Assembly (NCBI GenBank): GCA_964556565.1
Contig: CAZKWF010000004.1
Coordinates: 1-54,167, forward strand
Reading direction: 5' to 3'
Length of the DNA: 54,167 nt
Origin: SOJZ01 sp964556565
Lineage (GTDB): Archaea; Thermoproteota; Bathyarchaeia; Bathyarchaeales; Bathyarchaeaceae
Below are positions 8,471 to 16,596 of the stretch, one piece after another. The number at the start of each line of letters is the position of its first letter. Within the stretch, counting starts at the first letter, position 1. The translations under genes were made by a program, and so were the position numbers. The notes under the pieces are model-generated. The model ran no database searches, was not told the DNA's origin, and saw only the letters and a list, made by a program, of their open reading frames with translations.

Positions 8471-9001
8471 TTGCTTGATGAAAGAAGGAGGTTGGTGTTG
8501 CTAGGTTTAGCTTTTCTGATTCTTTTGATGCTTTCCTACTTTGAGAACGTTATCTTCTTCCAAACATTGGATACTTTATTTTCAAATCAGCTTCTAGCTT
8601 TTTTCACGGTTTTCATTCATAACGTTACTGTAGTATCTCTGATTTTATTGGGTATGACCTTTTATGTCAATTTGGTGGTTCAAGACTTCTTTAAAGGGCA
8701 GAAATATGAACATGTGGTTCTTGAGCATCCTGGAACCTTTGCCATAGTGTTCACAATTCTAATCGTCTTTCTGAGCATTCTGCGTGGAAGCACTCTTATT
8801 TTTGGAGCGATAGACATTGGAGCGCTTCCTAAAGTTGTGGCGGTAAGTGCACCGATTGGGATAATCGAGGGATACGGTATATACCTGACAATCAAGAAGG
8901 CACTGAGTAAAACAATTTCCCTGAAAGATTTGGCTTACATTTACAGTATATTTTTCATCGCTGCAGTAATGGAAGTGAGCTTCATAAGACTACTAATGTA
9001 G
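8471..9001 (+). CDS. Integral membrane protein, possibly SpoIIM/DUF95-like
   Basis: A 176-residue protein starting at TTG 8471 with five hydrophobic segments (about residues 9-26, 40-66, 90-108, 118-138 and 155-172). The segment SAPIGIIEGYGIYLTIKKAL resembles the conserved P-H-G-x-x-E motif of the stage II sporulation protein M family, which in archaea are membrane proteins of unknown role; this is a weak match because H is replaced by I. It is convergent with the secreted protein that follows. Confidence 0.6.
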   Translation: MLDERRRLVLLGLAFLILLMLSYFENVIFFQTLDTLFSNQLLAFFTVFIHNVTVVSLILLGMTFYVNLVVQDFFKGQKYEHVVLEHPGTFAIVFTILIVFLSILRGSTLIFGAIDIGALPKVVAVSAPIGIIEGYGIYLTIKKALSKTISLKDLAYIYSIFFIAAVMEVSFIRLLM

Positions 9002-9078
9002 TCCGCTTCAACCTCGTGTGACTGAACCTTCTGCATGCATGCAGCGCGCGTTGGTTGTTGCCAATCTATGAGTCATAG

Positions 9079-10020
9079 TTACAGGTGAATGGCTTCCCGT
9101 AGCTCCAGTATTATTTGCCTGAGTTCTTCAAGGGCGGTTGGATTGCCGACGATGAAGTCGGGTGATGAAGTCGGTGGGGATTCACCGTCTATCTTCATGT
9201 ATACGTCGTGGAGTTGTTCGCAGACTTCCTCTATGAGGCCGTCGGTATGGAGGTTACTCGCGGTGTGGATCATGTTTCTGATGGCTTTTTCACGATTTTC
9301 AGCGGAGTGATCATTTGGTCCAATGCCTTGCAGATTTTCGCTTTCGATATTTTCGTCGTAGAAGTCTAGGAGGTCTTGGAACATCTGTGCAGGCATATAA
9401 GAAGAACGAAAATTATTGGCATAAAAATCTGCCATACCGACGCCAGGCGGAGACCATATACCAAAGCCTACATATTGCAGGCTCTCAAAGGAAATATTTG
9501 TCATGTCACCGACACTGAGAGAACCTATCAAAGCATCATTTTCAAAAACTTCTACCAAGACATGAAACGGTGATTTGAACACTGATAGTTTCAGAGTGTA
9601 CCATATGTTGTCTGTGCCCGTTGCAAAAGAAGGCGAAAGCCAACCACTAGCGTATCTTGACAGCAAAAATTCGCCAGTTTCACGAAATTCCAAGTTCACA
9701 CCATGCATACTTCCTGCAATGGGCAAGCTACCCCTTAAGAAAAGTCCAAACGCTCCCCTATGAATTGCTTTGCATTCCACTGATACATAGAAATCCTCTG
9801 CTTGACTGAACTCTTGATAAAGTGTTAGTGCACCCCAGTGGCTTGGTCCACCAGCATCACTCCACAAATGAACACTACCATCTGGTTCAAAAGAGTAAAA
9901 GCCTCCAAAGTCTTCGATTGTCCAATCCATCGGAGTCAGTGCATGAACATTCACTGCAAGTAATAATGAGGTTGTCATCAACAGCATGAGCATTGTTTCA
10001 CAAACTGCCTTTCTATTCAT
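9079..10020 (-). CDS. Secreted beta-sandwich protein with C-terminal helical region
   Basis: Residues 1-27 form a signal peptide (NRKAVCETMLMLLMTTSLLLAVNVHA). Residues ~30-205 have the alternating aromatic/Gly pattern of a concanavalin A-like (LamG/DUF1080-type) jelly roll: DFYVSVECKA, GAFGLFLRG, VNLEFRETGEFLLSRY, WYTLKLSVFKSPFHVLVEVFEN and YVGFGIWS. The last ~100 residues are mainly helical and acidic, with no membrane anchor. It is probably an extracellular carbohydrate- or surface-binding protein. The gene is isolated by palindrome-containing spacers on both sides. Confidence 0.7.
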   Translation of the reverse strand: MNRKAVCETMLMLLMTTSLLLAVNVHALTPMDWTIEDFGGFYSFEPDGSVHLWSDAGGPSHWGALTLYQEFSQAEDFYVSVECKAIHRGAFGLFLRGSLPIAGSMHGVNLEFRETGEFLLSRYASGWLSPSFATGTDNIWYTLKLSVFKSPFHVLVEVFENDALIGSLSVGDMTNISFESLQYVGFGIWSPPGVGMADFYANNFRSSYMPAQMFQDLLDFYDENIESENLQGIGPNDHSAENREKAIRNMIHTASNLHTDGLIEEVCEQLHDVYMKIDGESPPTSSPDFIVGNPTALEELRQIILELREAIHL

Positions 10021-10556
10021 TTTTCTCCCTTCTCTTTATCGTATGTGCAATTAGAGCATTTAAAACTTCAGAAACAATATTCTACCTAACATTGTGTTTC
10101 AAAATCTTTGGACATCGTTTTAGTTGTCTTTTCAGAGAAATAGCGAAAAAGCATTTTAGAGGTTTTTTCATGTTGCAACCACTAAAAAGCCCATTGTTTG
10201 TAATCCATGCATGCACGATCTCTAATAAGAAAATACAGATCTTCCACACCTTGAAGATCTTTTACGAATTCATAGAAACCCACGAGGACTTTCAACATTT
10301 TCTGACTTGCATTTAAAGACTGCTACACACTAATTATCGCTTTCCAATGTGACCACTAGATAGCATTGTTATTGGAGAACTAGTAAATAACAGCAAGTCT
10401 TCTTTTTGTCTCTCCTTTGCCTCTCCGTTCCCTCCGGTCTCTCTGTATTTGGGTTTTATTCGTATATCGTATTGACTAAACTAGAGTGTGTACGCGTAAT
10501 GTTTTTTAATCAGTATGTATGCATGCATGAGTTATCCGCAAATTGGAGGTCAAAAT
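10021..10556. other. Gene-free spacer with two TGCATGCA palindromes
   Basis: No convincing reading frame or RNA fold was seen in these 536 bases. TGCATGCA occurs at 10208-10215 and 10520-10527. A pyrimidine-rich CTCTCC/CTCCGTTCCC stretch lies at about 10410-10445; a similar CTCTCTGTTCCC stretch occurs near 17113-17125. Confidence 0.5.
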
Positions 10557-10688
10557 ATGGCTAGAAGAAGCAAGAAAGACAAATCTGCAGGTCGGGAACA
10601 GCATAGACAGTTGCAAAGGGCTAAGAAGATGAAGAGGAAAGAGAAGAAAAACGTTGCACTCCCTAAAAGACGCAAAGGGAAGAAATAG
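10557..10688 (+). CDS. Lys/Arg-rich 43-residue microprotein
   Basis: The ATG is preceded at an ideal distance by a strong Shine-Dalgarno sequence GGAGGT (10544-10549), which supports real translation. By hand count 21 of 43 residues are Lys or Arg, and the ends are MARRSKKDKSAG and PKRRKGKK. The composition suggests a disordered RNA/DNA- or ribosome-binding peptide. A second gene of similar kind lies at 13382. No family recognised. Confidence 0.6.
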   Translation: MARRSKKDKSAGREQHRQLQRAKKMKRKEKKNVALPKRRKGKK

Positions 10689-10714
10689 TCTTTTTGTATA
10701 CACGCGTCAGATGA

Positions 10715-10805
10715 AACTTTCTAAGTCTATAACTTTCTAACCAAGGAAAGAAATTAGAAGTTTATAAAATCTATATTTGTTGCAAAGTAGAAAGTTAGAA
10801 ACTTA
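10715..10805 (+). promoter_or_regulatory. Promoter with repeated AACTTTCTA operator-like sites
   Basis: AACTTTCTAA occurs at 10715-10724 and 10731-10740, and its inverse TAGAAAGTT at 10788-10796, with close variants TTAGAAGTT (10754) and TTAGAAACTT (10796). They surround a TATA-like box (GTTTATAAAATC, ~10760-10771). This layout suggests a repressor that controls the nitroreductase gene. Confidence 0.5.
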
Positions 10806-10827
10806 CTATATGAAAGAGGGAGATGGC

Positions 10828-11598
10828 ATGAAGAATAATCCCGTTATCCAGACCATGCTTGATCACAAGTCAATCCGAAAATACACCGATGAAATGCCTT
10901 CCGACGAAGTGATAAAAACAATTGTTAGAGCCGGTCAGCAAGCACCTTTCGCTTATCAATCCTACAGCGTGCTACTGTCACGAAACGGAGAGCAGAACCC
11001 CTACAAAGCACCACTTTTATTTACGATCTGTCTTGACCCACATAAATTCGAACACATAATGACTGGAAGAAACTGGAAGCTGATCACGAATGATTTGGCA
11101 ATATTGGTCCTTGGCATTCAAGATGCATCCTTGATGACGGAGAATATGATTGTTGCAGGGAGAAGTCTGGGACTTGGAAGCTGCTTGCTAGGAAGCGCAC
11201 CATATAGAGCGGAAAGAATCGCAAAAAAGTATAACCTGCCAAAGAGAGTGTTCCCTCTAGTGCAATTAGTGATGGGCTATCCAGCGGAAGACCCGCCGAC
11301 ACGACCTCGATATCCTATGGAATTCACTCTTTTTGAGGACAAATATCCTAAGATAGATCAAGATACGATTTCAAAAGCCATGCAGCAAATGGACGACGGA
11401 TACCTTGCACAAGACTATTATCGCAATCTAAAAGCGAAGATACGGCTAGAAGGTGATCGCAAAGAAACTTTCACCTACGACAATTACAGTTGGACGGAAC
11501 ACATCTGCAGGAAGTGGGGCCAATGGGATCCAGATCCAAAGCAACTGCTTGAACAATTTAAGAAACGTGGTTTCTATATCACCGGAAAAAGACCATAA
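10828..11598 (+). CDS. Nitroreductase-family flavoprotein
   Basis: A nitroreductase-like FMN enzyme (256 residues from this start). Seen are the N-terminal HKSIRKYTDEMPSDEVI with the R-x-x-R-x-F/Y-like FMN phosphate contact, the substrate-loop segment AGQQAPFAYQSYSV, and the C-terminal GLGSCLLGSAPYRAERI and LVMGYPAEDPP, typical of the family. It reduces quinones, nitro compounds or other acceptors with NAD(P)H. ATG 10828 is chosen because GGGAGATG lies just upstream; the frame is open to 10777. A C-terminal extension of about 60 residues (HICRKWGQWDP) is longer than usual. Confidence 0.88.
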   Translation: MKNNPVIQTMLDHKSIRKYTDEMPSDEVIKTIVRAGQQAPFAYQSYSVLLSRNGEQNPYKAPLLFTICLDPHKFEHIMTGRNWKLITNDLAILVLGIQDASLMTENMIVAGRSLGLGSCLLGSAPYRAERIAKKYNLPKRVFPLVQLVMGYPAEDPPTRPRYPMEFTLFEDKYPKIDQDTISKAMQQMDDGYLAQDYYRNLKAKIRLEGDRKETFTYDNYSWTEHICRKWGQWDPDPKQLLEQFKKRGFYITGKRP

Positions 11599-11766
11599 AA
11601 TTAGTGCGTGCCTTTGAAAAAACATTATGAATTAAACGTAGGCTTTCGCTGATAACTATTTCCTAATACGTCAATTTCAATATGAGCAACAGACCTGTAA
11701 ACCATGTGCTACCCCGAGTAATAGGCAAAATTTAAGAGGACTAAAGTTGAAACTTTTGAGACCGAG

Positions 11767-12234
11767 ATGATGGTTATGGCAAATCCAGAACGAGAAACCT
11801 GTTTCGGTACGGGCCTGCGCAAAAAAGACTACTTAGGCTTAGTATCTTTCGGGGCTTTCATTTTAATAGTAGGCATAGTCTTCATAGCCAACCCAAATTT
11901 AATCTCCGATTTCAGTTCATGGACCGAAAAAATGACAGATGAACAGCATTTAATTAGACCACACGAAGGACTGATTTCCAGCGCGACACTATTCTTCACT
12001 TTAATAGGATTATCCAACTTCTTTGAGGCAGGCATTAAACTCTGGATTGGCAAAGCTAGGAGACACGTCATAGCTGACATACTATCAGGAGTCGCCTTAG
12101 TATTATTCGCCTACCTAATCCATCTCTACGGCAGCTACGCACTTACATGGCAGATTGTTATAGCAATAGAAGCAATAGCTGTTGGACTACTCGTAGTATC
12201 GTACAGCATAGTACGATACGTATTCTTGAAGTAA
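11767..12234 (+). CDS. Small integral membrane protein, four helices
   Basis: A 155-residue protein with hydrophobic segments at about residues 20-42, 68-88, 99-120 and 125-150 and short polar loops. It begins with several alternative ATGs; ATG 11767 or ATG 11776 would both fit. No family recognised. Upstream AAAGTTGAAACTTT (11743-11756) resembles the AACTTT-type motif of its two neighbours, so it may belong to the same regulon. Confidence 0.6.
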   Translation: MMVMANPERETCFGTGLRKKDYLGLVSFGAFILIVGIVFIANPNLISDFSSWTEKMTDEQHLIRPHEGLISSATLFFTLIGLSNFFEAGIKLWIGKARRHVIADILSGVALVLFAYLIHLYGSYALTWQIVIAIEAIAVGLLVVSYSIVRYVFLK

Positions 12235-12246
12235 TGGCGAGGGCTC

Positions 12247-12358
12247 AAGTTTCTATTCTTATAACTTTATGATTCCCAAATAAAAGAAGAAAAATAGAAA
12301 TTCATAAAATTTCGACCAAGTAGAAACTTCACTGAGCGTGCACTAAAATTTATATTTT
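12247..12358 (+). promoter_or_regulatory. Promoter of the C_GCAxxG_C_C gene with inverted AAGTTTCTA sites
   Basis: AAGTTTCTA (12247-12255) and its exact inverse TAGAAACTT (12321-12329) lie upstream of a TATA-like AAATTTATATTTTT (12345-12358). The box is about 25 nt from ATG 12379, consistent with a leaderless transcript. The repeats resemble those before the nitroreductase gene. Confidence 0.5.
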
Positions 12359-12378
12359 TGACCAGTTAGTGGCGTTAC

Positions 12379-12831
12379 ATGGAAAACATGAGAAAAATAG
12401 TTGATAAGGCCTCATCTTATTTCAAAAGCGGCTACAACTGTACTGAGAGCACGCTTTTGGCAATAGCCAAGGACACTTTAAAGATAGATAGCGATCTAAT
12501 ACCAAAAATCGCCACAGGTTTCGGAGGCGGTATTTCGAGACAAGTATATGTTTGCGGAGCGGCAAGTGGTGCCATCATGGGTTTTGGTTTGAAGTACGGT
12601 AGAAGCAACCCAGAGGAACTGAGAGCACATACATACAATCGAGTAGTAGAATTCCTCAAGCAATTTCAAAAGAAGTTTGGAAGCATTCTCTGTAAAGAAC
12701 TGTCGGGATGTAACCTTTCTACGATAGAGGGAATAAGAAAGTTCAGAGAGGAGAACGTACATGAAAAAGTATGTAGTCACTTTGTCAATGGTGCAATAGA
12801 AATTTTCATGAGTTTAATCGATGAACCCTAG
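12379..12831 (+). CDS. C_GCAxxG_C_C family redox-type protein
   Basis: A 150-residue protein of the family named for its cysteine pattern: YNCTES near residue 21, then VCGAASGAIMG (the C-GCA-x-x-G core), then LCKELSGC, then a last C in HEKVCSHFV. It is assumed to be redox-active or metal-binding, with cysteines brought together in a helical bundle. Its regulation may be shared with the nearby nitroreductase through matching inverted repeats. Confidence 0.88.
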   Translation: MENMRKIVDKASSYFKSGYNCTESTLLAIAKDTLKIDSDLIPKIATGFGGGISRQVYVCGAASGAIMGFGLKYGRSNPEELRAHTYNRVVEFLKQFQKKFGSILCKELSGCNLSTIEGIRKFREENVHEKVCSHFVNGAIEIFMSLIDEP

Positions 12832-12861
12832 ATTTAAGTATGGGATTTGTGCTTGTGGCTT

Positions 12862-13218
12862 CTAGCAAACTTTAGGTTTGTATCTCATTTTCTCTCCGAA
12901 GAAATCTATTGATCTGAACTTATTCAAGAACTTCGCGGAATGTTTTGTATGCGCATGAATAAAATACTCATCACCTTTTTCATAAACTCTCGTCTCATTG
13001 CCGATAGTTAGTTCCATTTTTCCTTCCACAACAATTCCCCACTGAGGAGAGTCATGGCTATGTTCTGATACTTCTGCGAATGGTTCTATCTCAAAGAAGA
13101 CTATCTGATGATTTTCGCCTTGAGCTATCCATCCTTTGACACCTCTAAACTGAATGTCTGCTTCGGGCAAATCGGTTATAACTTTAGGAAAACCTTGTTT
13201 CAATGTGTCAATCTCCAT
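12862..13218 (-). CDS. Single-domain cupin protein
   Basis: The conserved beta-barrel is visible as HSHDSPQWGIVVEGKMELTIG, then YEKGDEYFIHAHTKHSAKF: cupin motif 1 (H-x-H...) and motif 2 (G-D-x3-I-x-A-x-x-x-H). The histidines would bind one metal. I use ATG 13218 because the 33 upstream codons look non-coding; a longer frame to 13317 exists. Function cannot be given beyond a small metal-binding or sugar/ligand-binding protein. Confidence 0.8.
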   Translation of the reverse strand: MEIDTLKQGFPKVITDLPEADIQFRGVKGWIAQGENHQIVFFEIEPFAEVSEHSHDSPQWGIVVEGKMELTIGNETRVYEKGDEYFIHAHTKHSAKFLNKFRSIDFFGEKMRYKPKVC

Positions 13219-13304
13219 GTTCTCATACTCAATTAGTGCCAAAAAAAGATAGCGTTCAGTCTTCTGTGCGCACGCATTTGTAGAATTCTCTTGTCTTTCT
13301 ATTA

Positions 13305-13330
13305 TGCGCATGCGCAATTAAATGCATGCA
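13305..13330. repeat. Paired palindromes TGCGCATGCGCA and TGCATGCA
   Basis: A perfect 12-nt palindrome (13305-13316) is followed 6 nt later by TGCATGCA (13323-13330). Both are alternating purine-pyrimidine and lie between the cupin gene and a microprotein gene; the same core recurs elsewhere in the window. Confidence 0.7.
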
Positions 13331-13381
13331 TGTGATGTCGCTCGCACCGAAAACTTCATTCTCTACCACACCCATTTGAAC

Positions 13382-13486
13382 ATGGCGATTAAATTGGGCA
13401 TGGGAAAAAGTTCGAAAAAGAAGCCAATGACCAAAAAGGAAAGGGCGGAGAGAAAGAAAAGGCGCAAGGAGAAGCATTCGAAGTAG
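13382..13486 (+). CDS. Lys/Arg-rich 34-residue microprotein
   Basis: ATG 13382 to TAG 13486 encodes a peptide with 16 Lys/Arg out of 34 by hand count, including GKSSKKKPMTKK and ERKKRRKEK. It resembles the 10557-10688 product in size, charge and KKMKRKEKK-type runs. There is no strong Shine-Dalgarno sequence, so expression is less certain. A palindrome pair lies about 50 nt upstream. Confidence 0.45.
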   Translation: MAIKLGMGKSSKKKPMTKKERAERKKRRKEKHSK

Positions 13487-13641
13487 CGCGCAGGCCTTTC
13501 TGCATTGACTACGTATCATGAATCGTAGTGGCTATTTTGGTCGCATTTCAAGTTTGCCGGTGTGCAGTAAACTAATGCTTGGTCGTAGAAGCGTTAAGAG
13601 AAGCCATACCATTTCCAAATTTCTTTAATAGCGTTATCTGA

Positions 13642-13983
13642 TTACCCTCTCTGCTTAAGCAAGGCTCTGCATATATGTATGCCATCATATGTAAAGCTGA
13701 TTCGTTTCTTCATTGCCTCAACTTGACCCTTGCTCAAACCCCAAACGGATTCGAAAAAGAAGTAATATCCCATCTGAATCAAATCGACAACTAAAACGAC
13801 AGCATTAACTTCAAATCTACGGAAGAAAATCCAAGACAGCATTTGTGCTAGACTAGAGGCAGTAAGACGATAAGCTATTGTTTTCAAGAGTTTCCTCTGA
13901 AACTTAGTCTTCAGTTTATCAGCCTTCCCAAATGTCTTTCTTCTTCTGCCTTTTAATATTGTGTCGTAAGACGTAATAAACAT
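13642..13983 (-). CDS. DUF2061 membrane protein
   Basis: Residues KLLKTIAYRLTASSLAQMLSW through YYFFFESVWGL fit the DUF2061 family, a two-helix membrane domain of unknown function that ends in an aromatic-E-x-x-W motif. About 50 basic residues precede it. The frame is open up to 14121, but ATG 13983 is favoured because a TATA-like TTTTATAT lies about 20 nt upstream. The segment SKGQVEAMKKRISF after the domain is an unusual tail. Confidence 0.65.
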   Translation of the reverse strand: MFITSYDTILKGRRRKTFGKADKLKTKFQRKLLKTIAYRLTASSLAQMLSWIFFRRFEVNAVVLVVDLIQMGYYFFFESVWGLSKGQVEAMKKRISFTYDGIHICRALLKQRG

Positions 13984-14169
13984 TTTCCATGTACGCAATA
14001 TAAAAGTAGCCAATGAAAGCGCAATACCATTGATGTTTAATGGATGGACAGCGTTCATATTACAAGAAAATGTGATGTGACCCTTGAAGAATAATAGGAC
14101 AGTCGACAAGCCCAAGTTCAAATTTGGATTTGAACCTGCGAAATAGAATACGTGTGTCCGTGCTCTGAT

Positions 14170-14886
14170 TTAATGACGTAAGATTTCTGTTAACTGAATC
14201 AGATTTTTTATTTCAAAATCTGGTACGAACTGAACTCCTTTTCTTTGATAACTCTTTTCGGCCATATTGAACCAAACAGTTTTCATCCCAACAGCCTTCG
14301 CTCCGACAATATCCGCTTCAAGAAGATCACCGACATGTATGGCGTCATCTGCTTCTACCTGCAATTTTCCAATCGCTTTTCTGAAGATTAATGGATGAGG
14401 TTTATGGTAGCCCACCTCGTCTGAGAACACCGCGCACCTGAAGTACTGAAGGACTTTATGATTGTCTAGAACTTGCCTGAGATTTCTTCCAGGGGTCACA
14501 CCGGAATTGGATATTAAACCTATCCCATAACGACCATGCAGCGACTTTAAAACCCTTTTTGCATCCTTCACAAGAGGAGGAGGATCGTCAAAAATAGCCG
14601 CTTCAAAACCTTTGACGAGACCGCTCTTAACCTCAGCTGGCAAATGAACATCTAACCTGTTCAAAATGAACTCCGTTAACTTTGCCACGGGCATATGTCG
14701 TCGCTCCTTTCTCCATACTTCGTTAAAGAAATCGATAGTAGACGAGTATTCAACCTCAACCCTTCGCCTATCTCGCGTAAAGCCTTCTTCATTCAAGGTT
14801 CGAGTCAACAAGTCTAACCGATAATCACCATAGTCTCTGTCACAAAGAATAGTATTCCACAAATCAAATGTTACTGCCTTAACCAT
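14170..14886 (-). CDS. HAD-superfamily hydrolase
   Basis: A haloacid-dehalogenase-like phosphatase (238 residues from ATG 14886). Motif I is FDLWNTIL, with the nucleophile Asp but Trp in place of the second Asp; motif II is LISNSG; the Lys of motif III lies in GYHKPHP; motif IV is HVGDLLEADIVGAKAVGMKTVW. The loss of the second Asp in motif I is seen in the dehalogenase-like branch, so a 2-haloacid-type or altered phosphatase reaction is possible. GGAAGGCC precedes the chosen start. The frame also overlaps the thioredoxin-like gene via TTG 14931. Confidence 0.85.
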   Translation of the reverse strand: MVKAVTFDLWNTILCDRDYGDYRLDLLTRTLNEEGFTRDRRRVEVEYSSTIDFFNEVWRKERRHMPVAKLTEFILNRLDVHLPAEVKSGLVKGFEAAIFDDPPPLVKDAKRVLKSLHGRYGIGLISNSGVTPGRNLRQVLDNHKVLQYFRCAVFSDEVGYHKPHPLIFRKAIGKLQVEADDAIHVGDLLEADIVGAKAVGMKTVWFNMAEKSYQRKGVQFVPDFEIKNLIQLTEILRH

Positions 14887-14927
14887 TAGATAGGCCTTCC
14901 AATGAAAGCGTGTTGATTCTTTGAGGA

Positions 14928-15362
14928 TCAAGTCATCGGTTTTTTGATCACCGTTGCTATTTTAACAGCAACTTCAATGTTTTTCTCAAGCTCACCAATC
15001 TCTGGCGAGACATTTTTGTAGAACTCTATCGCTCCGCGGTCTGCAGTCCTCAGCAGAATTAGATTGGTAGGGTAGAAATAGTGGCCTAATACATCTTTGC
15101 TTCGAAGAGATTCTTCTTGCGTTCCCGAAGGTTGCCTAATATGTATTGTAGTAAAGATCACTTTGTCTCCGTGTTTCTCTTCTATGGTTTTCGCTAACTC
15201 ATTCAGTTTTGGCTTCTGTTTTTCACACGCTGGGCATCCGTCTCTGGTGATAGTCAAAACGTAGACTTTTCCAATTTCAGGAGCCAAGTAATCTAGGTGA
15301 GATTTACGTGTTTCCGAAATCTCCTTCTCAAGCCTGCTGAACTCTACTTTGTCAGCTTTCAT
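14928..15362 (-). CDS. Thioredoxin-fold protein (CPAC)
   Basis: A 144-residue thioredoxin-like protein: VYVLTITRDGCPACEKQKPKL holds the C-x-x-C active site, followed by the beta-alpha pattern VIFTTIHIRQ and YPTNLILLR (the latter close to the usual cis-Pro region). The N-terminal ~30 residues are a charged helix. A role in disulfide reduction or peroxide defence is plausible. It probably shares a transcript with the HAD gene, as the frames touch. Confidence 0.8.
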   Translation of the reverse strand: MKADKVEFSRLEKEISETRKSHLDYLAPEIGKVYVLTITRDGCPACEKQKPKLNELAKTIEEKHGDKVIFTTIHIRQPSGTQEESLRSKDVLGHYFYPTNLILLRTADRGAIEFYKNVSPEIGELEKNIEVAVKIATVIKKPMT

Positions 15363-15553
15363 AGAATCTCAATGGCAAGAAAGAATATTTAAACAATCTG
15401 CATGCTTCAGATGCATTCTAGAATTGCCTTTTCATGGCTGTTCTCATGTGTTCAATTTAACATTCTTTTCAAAAAGCGACATACATGCAGTTGAGTGTCA
15501 GAAAATCCATTAACATCAAAAGAGAGATATACACCTTGTTGAGGTAGTGAAAT

Positions 15554-15583
15554 ATGAATGCGGTGAGTTTGAGGAATGAGTAG
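15554..15583 (+). other. Nine-codon leader ORF overlapping the SPFH start
   Basis: ATG 15554 has a good GAGGT site (15541-15545) and encodes MNAVSLRNE before TAG 15583. The stop overlaps the start region of the SPFH gene (ATG 15576) in another frame, so translation coupling or leader control is possible. Confidence 0.35.
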
Positions 15584-16535
15584 AACCGTGAAAGCTGATA
15601 CGATAAAGAAGGGCATCGAGTATTCAGGCTCTCCCGCTCCCTTCGCTTCTTTCTTGGCGCTGTTTCTAGTGTTCCTGGTGTTAGCTATTGTCTATTTTCC
15701 ATACGCGACGATGAGACCACAACAATATTTGTTGTCTGCTTTGTTCGGTGTTATTGCGTTTGTTTCTGCGATGTTCTTGCCAGCTACTGTGGCGATTAAC
15801 AAAGAGTGGGAAGAGGCCATTATACTGCGTTTTGGGAAGTTTCAAAGACTTGTAGGGCCTGGTTTCTTCTTCAAGTGGCCAATAGCAGAGAGTTTTCTGA
15901 AGCAGGATAAGAGGATTATTACTCTGGATGTTTCGCGGCAGGAAGTCATGACCAAGGATAATATCAGTGTGACCATTGACGCGGTAGTGTTCATGAGAAT
16001 AGTAAATACGAAAGATAGCCTTGTTAACATTCAGAACTTGTGGAACAGCGTAATGAAACATGCACAAACGACGATGCGGGACGTAGTGGGCAACGTAGAG
16101 TTAGATGAGTTATTAGCACGACGGGATGAGATTGCAGACAGGATTGAAAAGATTGTGGAAAGAGAGACACATGACTGGGGTGTGGATATTATTTCGGTGA
16201 ATTTGCAGACTGTAGAGTTGCCTGAAGATATGAAACGCGTGATTGCAAGGCAGGCTGAGGCTGAACGTGAGAAGCGGGCTGTGATTATTAAGAGCGAGGG
16301 GGAGTTTACGGCGGCTGAGAATTTGGAGAAGGCAGTGCAGAAGATGAGTCCCCAAGCGATGTATTTGCGTACACTGTCGAGTCTGGAGGATATTAGTTAT
16401 GACCAGAGTAATACGATTGTGTTTGCGATTCCGATGGATATGGTGAAGGGAGAGATTCTAGGATTGTCGGCGTTTGCTGGTGCAAGCAAGGCGGCTAAGA
16501 CTACACAGACGAGGAAACGTAAAGAGAAGACTTAG
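15576..16535 (+). CDS. Stomatin/slipin-like SPFH membrane protein
   Basis: This 319-residue protein has two N-terminal hydrophobic segments (about residues 22-45 and 51-73), then an SPFH domain (INKEWEEAIILRFGKFQRLVGPGFFFKWP ... DVSRQEVMTKDNISVTIDAVVFMRI), a coiled region (AEAEREKRAVIIKSEGE) and a basic tail. This is the order in archaeal stomatins, which form membrane-bound oligomers and are often processed by a partner protease. No NfeD-type partner lies next to it here. Confidence 0.92.
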   Translation: MSRTVKADTIKKGIEYSGSPAPFASFLALFLVFLVLAIVYFPYATMRPQQYLLSALFGVIAFVSAMFLPATVAINKEWEEAIILRFGKFQRLVGPGFFFKWPIAESFLKQDKRIITLDVSRQEVMTKDNISVTIDAVVFMRIVNTKDSLVNIQNLWNSVMKHAQTTMRDVVGNVELDELLARRDEIADRIEKIVERETHDWGVDIISVNLQTVELPEDMKRVIARQAEAEREKRAVIIKSEGEFTAAENLEKAVQKMSPQAMYLRTLSSLEDISYDQSNTIVFAIPMDMVKGEILGLSAFAGASKAAKTTQTRKRKEKT

Positions 16536-16545
16536 TCCGCAATCT

Positions 16546-16578
16546 TGCATGCACACTAGCGATGTTTTGTGTGCACAC
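16546..16578. repeat. TGCATGCA and TGTGCACACA palindromes after the SPFH gene
   Basis: TGCATGCA (16546-16553) begins 10 nt after the SPFH stop codon, and TGTGCACACA follows at 16569-16578. Both are alternating purine-pyrimidine palindromes in the spacer between convergent genes. Confidence 0.6.
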
Positions 16579-16596
16579 ATAAGACCACGGAATAAC

